64,000 bases of DNA from positions 1-64,000 of the forward strand of contig NZ_JGVW01000076.1 of NCBI RefSeq assembly GCF_000687455.2, read 5' to 3'. The stretch is from Burkholderia sp. lig30. Lineage in GTDB: Bacteria; Pseudomonadota; Gammaproteobacteria; Burkholderiales; Burkholderiaceae. This document shows, one piece after another, positions 1-11,100 of the stretch; positions within the stretch are counted from its first letter, which is position 1, and each line of letters starts with the position of its first letter. The position numbers and the translations under genes are program-made. A model generated the notes under the pieces. The model made no database searches, was not told the origin of the DNA, and worked only from the letters and a program-made list of their open reading frames with translations.

Positions 1-66
1 TGGGCGGGCGCGATCGACGCGGTACGGGCCGCGATCGAGCCGATGATGCACGGCGCGGCGGAGTGA
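1..66 (+). CDS. 3' end of a TPR-glycosyltransferase-like gene (partial)
   Basis: The first 22 codons form an open frame that ends in TGA at 64-66. The residues (start WAGAIDAVRAAIEPM) align with the last residues of the next two proteins, WGPVVERIRAALPDIV and WPAVIARVAASLA. This is therefore probably the tail of a third paralogue of the TPR + GT9/GT41-like proteins encoded at 451-4949. Everything upstream lies outside the window, so the identification rests on the C-terminal match and the tandem position alone. Confidence 0.55.
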   Translation, partial: WAGAIDAVRAAIEPMMHGAAE

Positions 67-150
67 CCGGATAGCCGTGTCGCACGGGGCGAGGAAGAGC
101 GAGCGCGGGGGCGGGGGCGGGGGCGGATCGCGTCGATCCCTTTGCCGCCA

Positions 151-170
151 AATGGTTCGTAACATTCGTC
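151..170 (+). promoter_or_regulatory. Copy 1 of a recurring 20-bp element (AATGGTTCGTAACATTCGTC)
   Basis: This element sits 280 bp before the first complete TPR gene, in a 384-bp stretch without a gene. It matches elements at 4992, 19698 and 19945, with common core AATGGTNCGKAACATT. The GTAAC/GGAAC core resembles the -35 element of ECF sigma promoters, but I found no -10 box at a constant 16-18 bp distance. In this copy CGTAACA is mirrored by TGTTACG after 13 bp (162-188). The element can also be read as a start codon encoding MVRNIRH, but no Shine-Dalgarno precedes it. The rest of 67-450 shows no gene that I can support. Confidence 0.45.
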
Positions 171-450
171 ATACGGTTGTTACGGCTCGTTCGCTAGTCT
201 GAATGCCGCGACGATGCGCCGGCCCGTGCGGGCTGCGGGTCTGGCGCACGGTATGCGCCGGTGATCAGGAACCGAATCCCGCGCGAGCGCCGCGCCCGCG
301 GGGCCGTGGTCGCCGATGACGTCCACGCCGCCCGCATTGGCTCCGGTGCCGGCACGCCAGTTTCTGGATCCGTCGCGCCGCATCACCGAAACCGATGGCC
401 ACCGGCCACGCCATGCAACAGGACATCGTAGCGACAACAGGGGCCAGACG

Positions 451-2703
451 ATGAGTTCGAATGGGGAAAGGGCCGGATTCGCGAGCCCTGAAGCCGCGCC
501 GTGTCCGACGGCAATCCACTCGCCCGACGCCGAACAGCTCGCGCGGCTGCTCGGGCGCGCGCGCGTCGCGCATCACGACGGTGCGCTCCAACAGGCGGAG
601 AAGGCCTACGCCGAACTGCTCGAACTCGATCCCGACCATCCGGAGGCGTTGCATCTGCTCGGGGCGCTGCGATTCCAGCAGGGACGGCTCGAGGACGCCG
701 AGCCGTTGATGCGGCGCTCGATCGAACGTCAGCCGGTGCCGCTGTCGCTCGCGAACTATTCTGCGGTGCTCGCGGGGCTGGGCCGCGAACAGGATGCGCT
801 GGCCCGGCTCAACGAGGCCCTTTCGATCAATCCCACGCATCCGCGCGCGCTGTTTCAGCGCGCCGGCCTGCTGGCGCAGCTCGGGCGCCACGACGACGCG
901 TGCGCGAACTACGACGCGTTGCTCCGGCAGGCGCCCGGCTTTGCCGACGGCTACGTGAGGCGCGCTGAATCGCACCGTGCGCTCGCTCGCCTCGACGATG
1001 CGCTCGCGGATTGCGATCGCGCGCTGGCACTGGCCGGACGCACGTTCGATGCGCTGCGCGCGCGCGGGCTCGTGTTGCGCGACCTCGGGCGTTACATCGA
1101 CGCGGTCGACAGCTACGGCCATGCGCTCTCCATCACGCCGGGCAGCGCGGACGTATTGTTCCTGCGCGGCGTCGCGCATCTCGACCTGCACGAGCCCGAA
1201 CGCGCGCTCGCCGACTTCAACACGGCGATCGCCGCCAGCCCTGCATTCGTCGACGCGCTCTTCAACAGCTCGATCGCGCTTGAACTGCTCGGTCGGCATG
1301 ACGAGGCGCTCGTGCGCTGCGACCGCGTGCTCGCGATCGATCCGCATCACGTGCGCTCGCTCGCGAATCGCGGCAACGCGGCGAGCCACCTCGGCCGCCA
1401 TCGCGAGGCGGCGGACAGCTATGCGCGCGCGCTCGACATCGAGCCGGACAATCTCGGCGTGCTGTGCAACCACGCGCACGCGCTGATGCGCATCGAGCGT
1501 CACGACGACGCGCTCGACGCATGCGACTGCGCGCTGCTGACCGATCCGCGTTACGTGCCCGCATGGTCGACCCGCGCGCAGGTTCTGCTGGACCTGCACC
1601 GCTACGACGACGCGCTCGACGACCTCGAGTACGTGATCGACGCGACGCCGCGCGACAAGCTCGCGCATTTCCATCGCGGTCATGCGCTGCGCGCGCTGCG
1701 GCTTCACGAGGAAGCTCGCCAGGCTTATGCCGACGCGATCGACATCGATCCGGACTACGTGCTCGCGCACTGCATGCGCGCGTTCCTGTGCCTGTCGATC
1801 GGCGATTTCGAGGCGGGCTGGGCGGAATACGAATGGCGCTGGCGCGACAGCCAGCTCGACAGCAGCCGGCGCGCGTTCGCGCAGCCGCGCTGGACCCGCG
1901 ACCTGCCGCTCGACGGTCGCACGATCCTGCTGTACGCGGAACAGGGGCTCGGCGACACGCTGCAATTCTGCCGCTACGTGCCGCTCGTGAAGGCGATGGG
2001 CGCGCGCGTCGTGTTCGAGGTGCCCGCGGAGCTGAAGACGCTGCTCGCGACGCTCGACGGCGTCGACGTGCTCGTCACGCGCGGCGCGCCGCTGCCCCCG
2101 TTCGACCTGCATTGCCCGCTGCTGAGCCTGCCGCTCGAATTTCGCACGGACCTGTCGTCGATTCCGGCCGACGTGCCGTACCTGCGGGCGGACCCGGCAC
2201 GCGTCGAGCGCTGGCGGCAGCGGCTCGGCGCGCGGCAGCGGCCGCGCATCGGCCTCGTCTGGACCGGCAACCCGCTGCACCTGAACGACCGCAACCGCTC
2301 GATGACGTTGACCGATCTGCTGCCGCTGCTCGACGATCGCTACGAGTGGATCAGCCTGCAGAAAGTGGTGCGCGACGACGACCGCGCGGTGCTGGAATTG
2401 ACCCCGATCCGCTTCGTCGGCGACGCACTCGGCGATTTCGCGGACACCGCGGCGCTGGCCGAGACGATGGACTGCGTGGTGAGCGTGGACACGTCGGTCG
2501 CGCACCTCGCGGGCGCGCTCGGCCGGCCGCTCGTCGTGATGCTGCCGCACACGCCGGATTTCCGCTGGCTGCTCGATCGCGACGACAGCCCGTGGTATCC
2601 GCGCGCGCGGCTGTTCCGCCAGCCGGAAGGAGGCCAATGGGGGCCGGTCGTCGAGCGGATCCGCGCGGCGCTGCCGGACATCGTCGCGGGAGGTGCGCGA
2701 TGA
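451..2703 (+). CDS. TPR protein with C-terminal GT9/GT41-like glycosyltransferase domain
   Basis: A 750-residue protein. Residues about 25-440 are tandem tetratricopeptide repeats rich in GR-DA-YA/LA-IDP patterns. Residues about 490-745 form a glycosyltransferase fold of the heptosyltransferase/O-GlcNAc-transferase-like type, with GRTILLYAEQGLGDTLQF, RIGLVWTGNP and VSVDTSVAHLAGALGRP. The last motif is the usual nucleotide-sugar-binding stretch. No signal peptide is visible, so it is cytoplasmic. I chose ATG 451 (AGGGG about 12 nt upstream) over the in-frame ATG 316 because the extra 45 residues are not TPR-like. Its stop overlaps the next start (ATGA), so the pair is translationally coupled. 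Placement before a giant TpsA adhesin suggests glycosylation of that protein or another surface substrate; this is inference. A scaffold role without catalysis is possible. Confidence 0.85.
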   Translation: MSSNGERAGFASPEAAPCPTAIHSPDAEQLARLLGRARVAHHDGALQQAEKAYAELLELDPDHPEALHLLGALRFQQGRLEDAEPLMRRSIERQPVPLSLANYSAVLAGLGREQDALARLNEALSINPTHPRALFQRAGLLAQLGRHDDACANYDALLRQAPGFADGYVRRAESHRALARLDDALADCDRALALAGRTFDALRARGLVLRDLGRYIDAVDSYGHALSITPGSADVLFLRGVAHLDLHEPERALADFNTAIAASPAFVDALFNSSIALELLGRHDEALVRCDRVLAIDPHHVRSLANRGNAASHLGRHREAADSYARALDIEPDNLGVLCNHAHALMRIERHDDALDACDCALLTDPRYVPAWSTRAQVLLDLHRYDDALDDLEYVIDATPRDKLAHFHRGHALRALRLHEEARQAYADAIDIDPDYVLAHCMRAFLCLSIGDFEAGWAEYEWRWRDSQLDSSRRAFAQPRWTRDLPLDGRTILLYAEQGLGDTLQFCRYVPLVKAMGARVVFEVPAELKTLLATLDGVDVLVTRGAPLPPFDLHCPLLSLPLEFRTDLSSIPADVPYLRADPARVERWRQRLGARQRPRIGLVWTGNPLHLNDRNRSMTLTDLLPLLDDRYEWISLQKVVRDDDRAVLELTPIRFVGDALGDFADTAALAETMDCVVSVDTSVAHLAGALGRPLVVMLPHTPDFRWLLDRDDSPWYPRARLFRQPEGGQWGPVVERIRAALPDIVAGGAR

Positions 2704-4949
2704 GCACGCGTTCGCGGGAGCACGCGCGGCTGGGGCCGATCGACGCGCCGGGCGCGGGTGCCGACGCGTTGCGCGCGGCGCTCGACGGTGCGTTGCGCCA
2801 GGCACGCGCGCGGCTCGAACAGCGCGATTTCGCCGGGGCACGGCGCCTGTACGAGGGGGTGTTGACGATGATGCCCGACAACGTCGAGGCGCTGCACCTG
2901 CTCGGGCTTGCCCATCTGCGTCTTGGTGAGCCGGCGCGCGCGGAGCCGCTGATCGCGCGCTCGATGCAGCTCGGGCTGAATCAGCCGTGGAACCTCGCGA
3001 ATCACGCCGCGGCATTGACGGGCGTCGGCCGCCACCGTGAGGCGCTCGCGCTGGCGGAACGCGCGCTCGCGCTGGTGCCCGGTCACGTGGCGTCGCATGC
3101 GGCGCGCGGCGATGCGTTGCTCGCGCTCGGCCGGCACGGCGACGCCATCGCCGCGTACGAGCGCGCGCTGACGCAAGAGCCTGCCAATGCGCATGCGTGG
3201 AACCGGCGCGGCGAGGCGCTGCGGCTGCTCGGCCGGCCCGCCGACGCGCTGATCAGCGTCGAGCGCGCGCTGGCCATCGATCCGAACGATTCCGCCGCGC
3301 ACATCGAACGCGGCCACGCGCTGCGCGCGCTCGACCGTCGCGAGGAGGCGCTGCACTGTTTCCAGCTCGCGATGGTCGTGCGCGGCAAGACGCCGGAACT
3401 GGTGTACGCGTGCGCGTACGTGCTGACCGAGCTGGGGCGCCCGGCCGACGCGCTCGGCTATCTGGACGAAGCGCTCGAGCGCGTGCCGGACGACATGCAG
3501 CTGCTGTTCGCGAGCTGCGTCGCGCTCGACCTGCTGCACGCGCGCGACGAACTGCTGAAGCGCAGCGACCGGCTGCTCGCGCTGAACCGCAATCATGTCG
3601 GCGCGTGGGTGGGGCGGGGCAATGCGCTGCTCGGCCTCGAACGCCATGCCGAGTCGGCGCGCGCGTTCGCCCAGGCGCTCGCGCGCGCGCCGGACGACGT
3701 CGATGCGCTGCGCAATCGCGCGGCCGCGCTGCGCGGGCTCGGCGAGTACGGCGACGCGCTCGCGCATTACGATCGTGCGCTCGCGACGACAGGGCCGCAT
3801 GTCGAGGCGTTGTACAACCGCGCGCTGACCTTGCAGCAGCTCGGCCGCTACGACGATGCGTTCCGGAGCCACGCGGCGGCGGCGGACGCGCCGGCCGAGA
3901 CCGCGCAGGCCCTGTTCACGCGCGCGGTCGCGCGCCAGCAACTGGGCGAGCACGACGCGGCGCTCGTCGATTACATGCGCGCGTGCGAGCGCGATCCGCA
4001 CCACGGCGCCGCGCGCCGTTCGGAGGCGTTCTGCCGGCTGCTGATGGGCGATCTCGACACCGGCTGGCGGCAGCACGAGGCGCGCTGGGAAGCGGCCGAC
4101 GTGATGCTGCACCGCCGCCACGGCGATCGGCCGCAATGGCGCGGCGATGCCCCGCTCGCGGGCCGCACGGTGCTGCTGCATGCGGAACAGGGTTATGGCG
4201 ACGCGCTGCAATTCTGCCGTTATGCGAGCCTCGTCCACGACAAGGGCGCGACGGTGCTGCTGGAAGTGCCGGAGGCGCTCGGCGAGCTGGCCGGTACGCT
4301 GCGCGGCGTGAGCCGGGTCCTGACCGAAGGGCAGCCGACGCCGGCGTTCGACCTGCAGTGTTCGCTGATGAGCCTGCCGCATGCGTTTCGCACGACGCTC
4401 GACACGGTGCCGGCCGAGGCGCCGTATCTGCGCGTCGACGCGCGACGGCGCGACGTGTGGGCCGCGCGGCTCGACGCGCTCGGGCCGCCTGGCCGTTTGA
4501 GAGTCGGCCTCGCGTGGTCCGGCAACCCGCGCCACGCGAACGACGAGAACCGCTCGATCCCGTTTTCGTTGCTCGCGCCGCTGCTCGCGCTCGACGCGAC
4601 CTTCGTGAGCCTGCAGCCGCAGGTGCGCGCGCGTGATGCGGACGCGTTCGCCGCGAGCGGCGTCGTGTCGTGCGGCGACGCGCTCGCGGATTTCGCCGAT
4701 ACTGCCGCGCTCGTCGACCTGCTGGACCTCGTGATCAGCGTGGACACGTCGGTGGCGCATCTGGCGGGCGCGCTCGCGCGTCCGCTGTGGGTGCTGTTGC
4801 CGTGCGTGCCGGACTGGCGCTGGCTGCTCGATCGCGACGACAGTCCGTGGTACCCGACCGCGACGCTGTTCCGGCAGACCCGCCCCGGCGACTGGCCGGC
4901 GGTGATCGCGCGCGTCGCCGCGTCGCTGGCGGCGCGCGAACCGGCGTAA
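2700..4949 (+). CDS. Second TPR + GT9/GT41-like glycosyltransferase protein
   Basis: A 749-residue paralogue of the preceding protein with the same architecture: TPRs at about 30-450, then a glycosyltransferase-like domain from about 486. That domain carries GRTVLLHAEQGYGDALQF, RVGLAWSGNPRHANDENRS and ISVDTSVAHLAGALARP. The ATG overlaps the upstream stop by 4 nt, so the two genes were probably duplicated in tandem and are co-translated. A longer in-frame extension back to 1464 is the shadow of the first gene. There is no secretion signal. With the 3' fragment at 1-66 this makes at least three copies in a row. The downstream neighbour is the TpsA exoprotein, which makes it a candidate substrate by analogy with HMW1/HMW1C-type systems; that is inference only. 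Confidence 0.85.
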   Translation: MSTRSREHARLGPIDAPGAGADALRAALDGALRQARARLEQRDFAGARRLYEGVLTMMPDNVEALHLLGLAHLRLGEPARAEPLIARSMQLGLNQPWNLANHAAALTGVGRHREALALAERALALVPGHVASHAARGDALLALGRHGDAIAAYERALTQEPANAHAWNRRGEALRLLGRPADALISVERALAIDPNDSAAHIERGHALRALDRREEALHCFQLAMVVRGKTPELVYACAYVLTELGRPADALGYLDEALERVPDDMQLLFASCVALDLLHARDELLKRSDRLLALNRNHVGAWVGRGNALLGLERHAESARAFAQALARAPDDVDALRNRAAALRGLGEYGDALAHYDRALATTGPHVEALYNRALTLQQLGRYDDAFRSHAAAADAPAETAQALFTRAVARQQLGEHDAALVDYMRACERDPHHGAARRSEAFCRLLMGDLDTGWRQHEARWEAADVMLHRRHGDRPQWRGDAPLAGRTVLLHAEQGYGDALQFCRYASLVHDKGATVLLEVPEALGELAGTLRGVSRVLTEGQPTPAFDLQCSLMSLPHAFRTTLDTVPAEAPYLRVDARRRDVWAARLDALGPPGRLRVGLAWSGNPRHANDENRSIPFSLLAPLLALDATFVSLQPQVRARDADAFAASGVVSCGDALADFADTAALVDLLDLVISVDTSVAHLAGALARPLWVLLPCVPDWRWLLDRDDSPWYPTATLFRQTRPGDWPAVIARVAASLAAREPA

Positions 4950-4991
4950 GCCGACCATGACAAAAGGTACGGACCTTTCGGATACCGGCGG

Positions 4992-5011
4992 AATGGTCCG
5001 TAACACCCGCC
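4992..5011 (+). promoter_or_regulatory. Copy 2 of the recurring 20-bp element, upstream of the giant exoprotein
   Basis: AATGGTCCGTAACACCCGCC lies 139 bp before the exoprotein ATG. It shares the AATGGTNCGKAAC core with copies at 151, 19698 and 19945. Just upstream, 4963-4978 is a small inverted repeat, AAAGGT-ACGG-ACCTTT. A TTCGCGCTTC string starts 22 nt after AAC ends in the core. The copy at 19945 has the same string at the same distance, so those two sites match over more than the core. This is probably the promoter or operator region of the exoprotein gene. Confidence 0.45.
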
Positions 5012-5149
5012 ACGCCGCTGCCTTTCGCGCTTCGTATGTTCTCGTGCGTCCAACACTGTTTCGGACGCAACGATACGCGCGACAGCGGATCGACGCCGAC
5101 CTCGGCGCGATCGCCGCCATGCGCAACTTCATAGGATTCGGGGTGGAGA

Positions 5150-8100
5150 ATGGCAGCACGCGCAACGACGACACGACAATCTGATGCGGCCCGCTCGCGG
5201 CCGGTTCTGAAATCGGAGCTGCGCCCGCTATACCGGGCGGTTGCGCTGATGCTGGCGGCCGGCGTGACCGCGCATGCGCACGCGGCGGGCATCATGAACC
5301 TTGGGCAGGCGAGCGCGCGCGCATCGGGCGGCGGTGCGGGCGGCTTGGGGGGCTTGCCGAATCTGGGCGTGTCGCCGCAGCAGGCGCTGCAGGCGAGCCA
5401 GCCGTCGATCCGCAACCTCGGCCATGCGGCGCAGGCGATTGCCGCGCAGATCGCCGCGCAGCAGAGCGCGGCGGCCGCCGCGGCCGGGATTGCCTCCAGC
5501 GTGCCGAACGGGCTTGCCCCGGGCGGGCTGCAGGTGGCGCCGGGCGTGACGTTCGTGAGCGACGGCAACGGGAATCTGGTCAGCCAGAATACCGATCCCA
5601 CCAATGCGGTGCTGTGGATCAACGCGCACGGGCCGCAGCAGAGCGTTGATTCGAGCGGCCATGTAACCGTCGACATCCAGCAGACCGGACAGAACGCGGT
5701 GCTGACGTGGCAGACGATGAACATCGGGCGGCAGACGACGCTGAATTTCGATCAGTCGAAGGGCGCGCAGACGACTGGCGCCAACAACTGGGCGGTGCTG
5801 AACCGGATCAACGACCCGAGCGGCCTGCCGAGCCAGATTCTGGGGAACGTGACCGCGCAAGGGGCGGTGTACGTGATCAACCGCAACGGCGTGCTGTTCG
5901 GCGCGGGCTCGCAGGTCAACGTGCATTCGCTGGTGGCGTCGTCGCTGAACCTGCTGGACATGAAGAACCAGTCGATGCCGACGTCGGACGGCATCGCCGC
6001 GAGCAACCAGCAGTTCCTGAGCCTGCCGGCCGGCACGACCGGCGGTCTCGCGTATCCGGAGTCGGGCAGCTCGACCAGCCTGACAGGCACCACGGGGCGT
6101 CCGAACGAAGTGCTGGGCCTCGGCAACCAGACATTGGTCGCGCCTTCGTCCTATCAGTCGCCCGGCGACATCACGATCGAACCGGGCGCGTCGATCACGA
6201 CGCACACCAACGGCACGGTCAGCGATGGCGGGTTCGTGATGATCGCCGCGCCGAACGTGACGAACGGCGGCAGCATCACGGCGACGGCGGGGCAGGTCGT
6301 GCTGGCGGCAGGCGTGGGCGTGAGCCTGCTGCCCAATTCGTCCGCGACGAAGAACCCGCAGGTGCTGCTGCCGCAATTGAGCGGAACGATCATCACGGTA
6401 GACCCGCAAACCGGCACGACGATCGACATCACGCCGGCCGGCACGCTGACCAACACCGGCATCGTGCAGGCGGCGCGCGGCAACGTGAACCTGCTGGGCA
6501 GCCGTGTCGCGCAGAATGGCGTGGTGGGCGTGACGACCAGCGTGAACATGCCCGGTACGATCACGATCTCGACCGTCGACGAGTATGCGTCGAACAATCC
6601 GCTGGGGAACGCGTATCCGGGGCAGCCCAATCTCGTGACGAACTCGACCGCCGTGAGCCGGTCCGGCCTGCTGAGCTTCGGCCCGGACTCGGTGACCACG
6701 GTGCTGCCGGACGATAACGGGCAGACGACGCCATCGACGCCGGGTGCGGTGTTTACGCCGGGCAGCATCGCGATGACGGCGGGCTCGGTGTGGTTCCAGG
6801 GCGGCTCGCTGATCGAGGCGCCGGGCTCGGGTGTCACGGTGACCGCGCTGACGCCCGCGCAAGCCGGCGCCGTGCCGCCGGGCCAGACCGCAGTGCCCGG
6901 CCGGATCTATCTGGACAGCGGCGCGACGATTGACGTATCCGGCCTCGCGAACGTGGAGCTGCCGGTCGCGAACACGCTCGTCACCGTCGCGCGCATCGGC
7001 CAGAACGAACTGGCGGATTCGCCGCTGCTGCGCAACAGTTTCCTGTACGGACTCCAGAACGTCGTGTTCGACAGCACGCTGACGGGTACGCGCAGCGACG
7101 GCGTGCAATGGGTCGGCAGCCCGATCCTGAACCTGTCGGGCTACGTGAACCTGATTCCGCGCACGGTCGATCAACTGCTGACCAACGGCGGCACGATCAC
7201 GCTGTCGGGCAACGAGGTGATGACCGCCACGGGTTCGTCGATGAACCTGAACGGCGGCTACGTGCATTACGACGGCGGCTACGTGAACACGACACGGCTC
7301 GTCGATGCGAACGGGGCAATCGTGCCGATCGGGCAGGCGAGCCCGTACGATACGTATGTCGGGATCGCCGGGCAGTTCATCGAACGCCATCCGCGCTGGG
7401 GCGTGACGAAGTCGTGGTACAACACGCTCGAGACAGGCAGCATGTACGAGAGCGACTATATCGTCGGCGGCAATGCGGGCACCCTCGACATTTATGCGAC
7501 GAAGGCGCTGGTGCTCGACGGCGACATCAGCGCGCAGGCGTTCGGCGGCGCGAAGCAGATGCAGGGCAACAGCCTGCCGTCGGGCGGCACGTTCAATCTC
7601 GGCGTCGATCCGAAGCTGGCCAGCAGCGCGTTGATCGACCTCACGTGGAACGCCAGCAGCGGCGCACCGTCCGGAGTGTCGGGACTCACGATCCTGCAGG
7701 ACCAGGCGCCGCAGCTCGCCGGCCTGATGCCGGGCTTTTCGATCGACACCCCGCTCGACGCGACCGCGCTGCAAGCCCTCTCCAGCACGGATCCGGGCAA
7801 CGTGCTGACGACGATGGTGGTGCCGGTCGCGACGCTGAACAGCGGCGGGTTCGCAAACCTGACCGTCACGCAGGACATAACCGGCGGCAAGGGGATCACG
7901 GTCGCGCCGGGCACGCAGTTGAGCCTGCAGCCGGGCGGCGCCATCACGCTGAAGAGCGGCGGCGTGTCCGACGTGAACGTCGCGGGGAGCCTGAGCGCAC
8001 CGTCCGGTTCGATCACGATATTGAGCCATGGCAATGTGATCGTCGGTCCGCAGGCGGTGCTCAGCGCGGCCGGCCAGTGGGTGAACAACGACGTGCAGGC

Positions 8101-11100
8101 TTCGCCGGGCACGACACCCGGCAACAGCCAGTTCATCAATGGCGGCAGCATCTCGCTGTCGACGGGGCAGTCGTCGGCCCTGTCGAGCGACGGCAGCTAC
8201 ATGGACACGTCCGGCTCGATCGTGCTGCAGCCCGGCAGCGTGCTGGACGTATCGAGCGGCGGCGAGCTGCTGGCGAACGGGCAGATGCTGATGCGCAACG
8301 GCGTGCCGGCCGGACGCGGCGGCAACGTGACGTTGCAGACGTACGCGGCATCCGTGTCGAGCCAATTCGGTAACACCGCCAACGGCGGCGCACATCTGCC
8401 CGGCACGCAACCGATGGCCGGCACGATCGCGATGGACGGCACGATCCTGAGCGAGGGTTTCTCCGGCGGCGGCACGCTGACGTTGCAGGCGCTCGGCTTC
8501 CGGATCGGCGGCGATCCGTCGGCGGCGTCGCCGTGGGACGTGACCCTGCCGGAGAGCTTCTTCTCGCAGCAGGGTTTCGGCAATTACGTGCTGAACGCGT
8601 ATTACGACACCACCGTGGCGCCGGGCGCGACGATCGCGTTGACGCAACAGAACCGAATCCCGCAGGTGCCGGCGCTGCAGCAGGCCGGTACGGACACGAA
8701 CCTGTCGGCCACGGGGCTGACGACGAGCGGGCAGCTCGATGCGTATCACCGGCAGCCGACGGGCCTCGTGATGACGGCCGGCGCTGCCGTCGGGTGGGTG
8801 AACGAGGTGACGAAGACGGTGCCGTCGTACCCGGGCGTGACCGGCGCGGTCACGCTGTCGGCGGGCGCGTCGATCGTCGCGGATGCCGGCGCCAGCGTTG
8901 GCCTCGGTTCGCCGACGCAGGTGACTGTGCTGGGATCGATCGCGGCGCCGGGCGGCTCGATCACGCTGAGCGCGGATTCGGAAGGTACCCATGCGGTGAC
9001 GGGCCAGTATTCGAATGGCTATTTCAGCATTGACAGCAAGTCGGTGTGGCTGGGCCCGAACGCCGTGCTCGACGTGTCGGGCGTCGCGCTGACGAATCCG
9101 CTCGCGGCGCCGGTCAGGATCGGCGCCACGGTCGCCGTGCCGAACACCGGCAAGGTGCTGCCGGGCGGCTCGGTGGTGCTCTCCGACGATTCGGGCTATG
9201 TGGTCGCGCAGGCGGGCTCGGTGATCAACGTATCGGGCGCGTCCGCGAACTTCGACCAGCCGCAGTCGAACGGCATCTATGCGTCGCAACCGGTCTGGAG
9301 CGATGCGGGCTCGATCACGCTGGCCGCCGCGAACGGCCTGTTCGCGGATGCGACGCTTGCTGCGCAGCCGGGCGCGGCGCAGGCACACGGCGGCACGCTG
9401 GCGATCCTGCCGGAGCAGAACAGCGGGGCAGCCGGCGCGACTGCGCTGGTCGTGCGGCAGAGCGGCCTGCTGGTACCGGCCGGCCTCGCGCCCGGCCAGG
9501 ATTTCTCGACCGCGATCGATCCGACGACGGGGGCGCCGATCGGGCAGCCGACCGGGGTAATCCAGTTCGCCGCCGACCGCCTGAGCGGATCGGGAATCGC
9601 GAACCTGGTGCTGGGCAGCAGTGCGCCGTCCACTCACTACCATCTGCCCGTGCCGACAATTGCGTTCGCTGGCAACGTGAACCTGACGCTGCCGGAATCG
9701 GTGACGCTGAATAGCGGCCAGATCGCGGCGATCGGGATGGACCAACTCGCGACGGTGCTGTCGACGGCCGCACAGTTTTCAGGCGGCAATCCGTTGACCT
9801 CGGGGGCGCTGTACACGCCGCTCTCCCAGCCGCCGCAGAATCCGCTCGGCACGACGGTCACGATCGACGCGCCGTACGTCGCGGTGGCGGGACCGACGCT
9901 CACGTCCCAATCGCCGGCGTTCACACAGGTCGCGACGGTCGCGGATGCGACGCTGAACGTCAACGCGTCGTTCATCGACCTGATGAACCAGTTCCAGCTG
10001 AACAACTTCGGCCAGGCGAACTTCACCAGCAGCGGCGACATCCGGCTCAGCTCGACGAATCCGTCGCAATCGGTAGCGAACGCGCTCGCCCCCGGCGTGC
10101 TCTACACGCCGGGCAACCTGACCTTCATGGCGGCGGACCTGTACCCGGCGACGGGCAGCACGTTCATTGTCGCCGCAGTCGGTCCTGCCGATCCGGTCAC
10201 GGGCACGCCGGCGCCGACGACGGTCACGTTTGCGTCGAACGGCACGTCGGGCACGCCGCTGTCGGCGGGCGGCACGCTGCTGATCGATGCGACCGACATC
10301 GTGCAGGGTGGCGCGGTGCGCGCGCCGTCCGGCACGCTGGTGTTCGGCGTCGGCGACCCGACGAACAGCACGACACAGGCGCTGTTCACCCCCCTGTCTT
10401 CGCTGGTGGCGACGGATTCGGTGAGCTTCGCGAACGGCAGCGTGACGTCGGTCTCGAACGGTGGGGCGATCATTCCGTACGGCACGACGATCGACGGCGT
10501 CGAATGGCAGTTCAACCAGTTCGGAGGCAATACCGCACCCGACCTGACCGCGCCGCCGGCGAAGACTATCGGCGTGAACGCCGGCAACGTCGCGTTGAAC
10601 AAGGGCGCGACGATCGACCTGTCGGGTGGCGGCAACCTGCAGGCGGCCGAATGGGTGCCGGGCACGGGCGGCACGCGGGACGTGCTGTCGCAGTACAACG
10701 TAAGCTATGCCAATAGCGCGACCGGGGTGGCCGTGCCGGTGACAGTGGGCGCGGGGAACGTGTATGCGATCCTGCCGGGCACGCAGTCGCCGGTGGCGGC
10801 ATATGACCCGGTGTTCGCGCAGAGCGTGCAGCCGGCCACGAATGCGAACGGCACGGCGACGACTACGACGGCGACGCTCGGCGTTGGCCAGGCCGGCCTG
10901 AACGATGCGATCGGCAAGGCGGTGTACCTGTCCGGCGTGCCGGGACTGGTGGCCGGGTATTACACGCTGCTCCCGGGCAAGTATGCGACGCTGCCGGGCG
11001 CGTACCGGGTGACGGTGTCGGCCACGACCGGCAACGTCGCGGCGGGCGCGAGCCAGGTGCTGCCGGACGGCACGGTGATGACGGCAGGGTATTTCGCCGA

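Noticed and set aside
265-3015. A 916-codon open frame on the minus strand across the TPR genes
   Set aside because: It is antisense to two well-supported TPR-glycosyltransferase genes. It is very rich in Arg/Ala/His/Val, as expected from GC-rich DNA read backwards, and has no domain.
5228-9745. A 1505-codon minus-strand frame inside the exoprotein gene, with similar long frames at 9779-12595 and 14690-17218
   Set aside because: The repetitive GC-rich exoprotein sequence lacks stops on the other strand. The translations are Arg-rich, featureless and break where composition changes.
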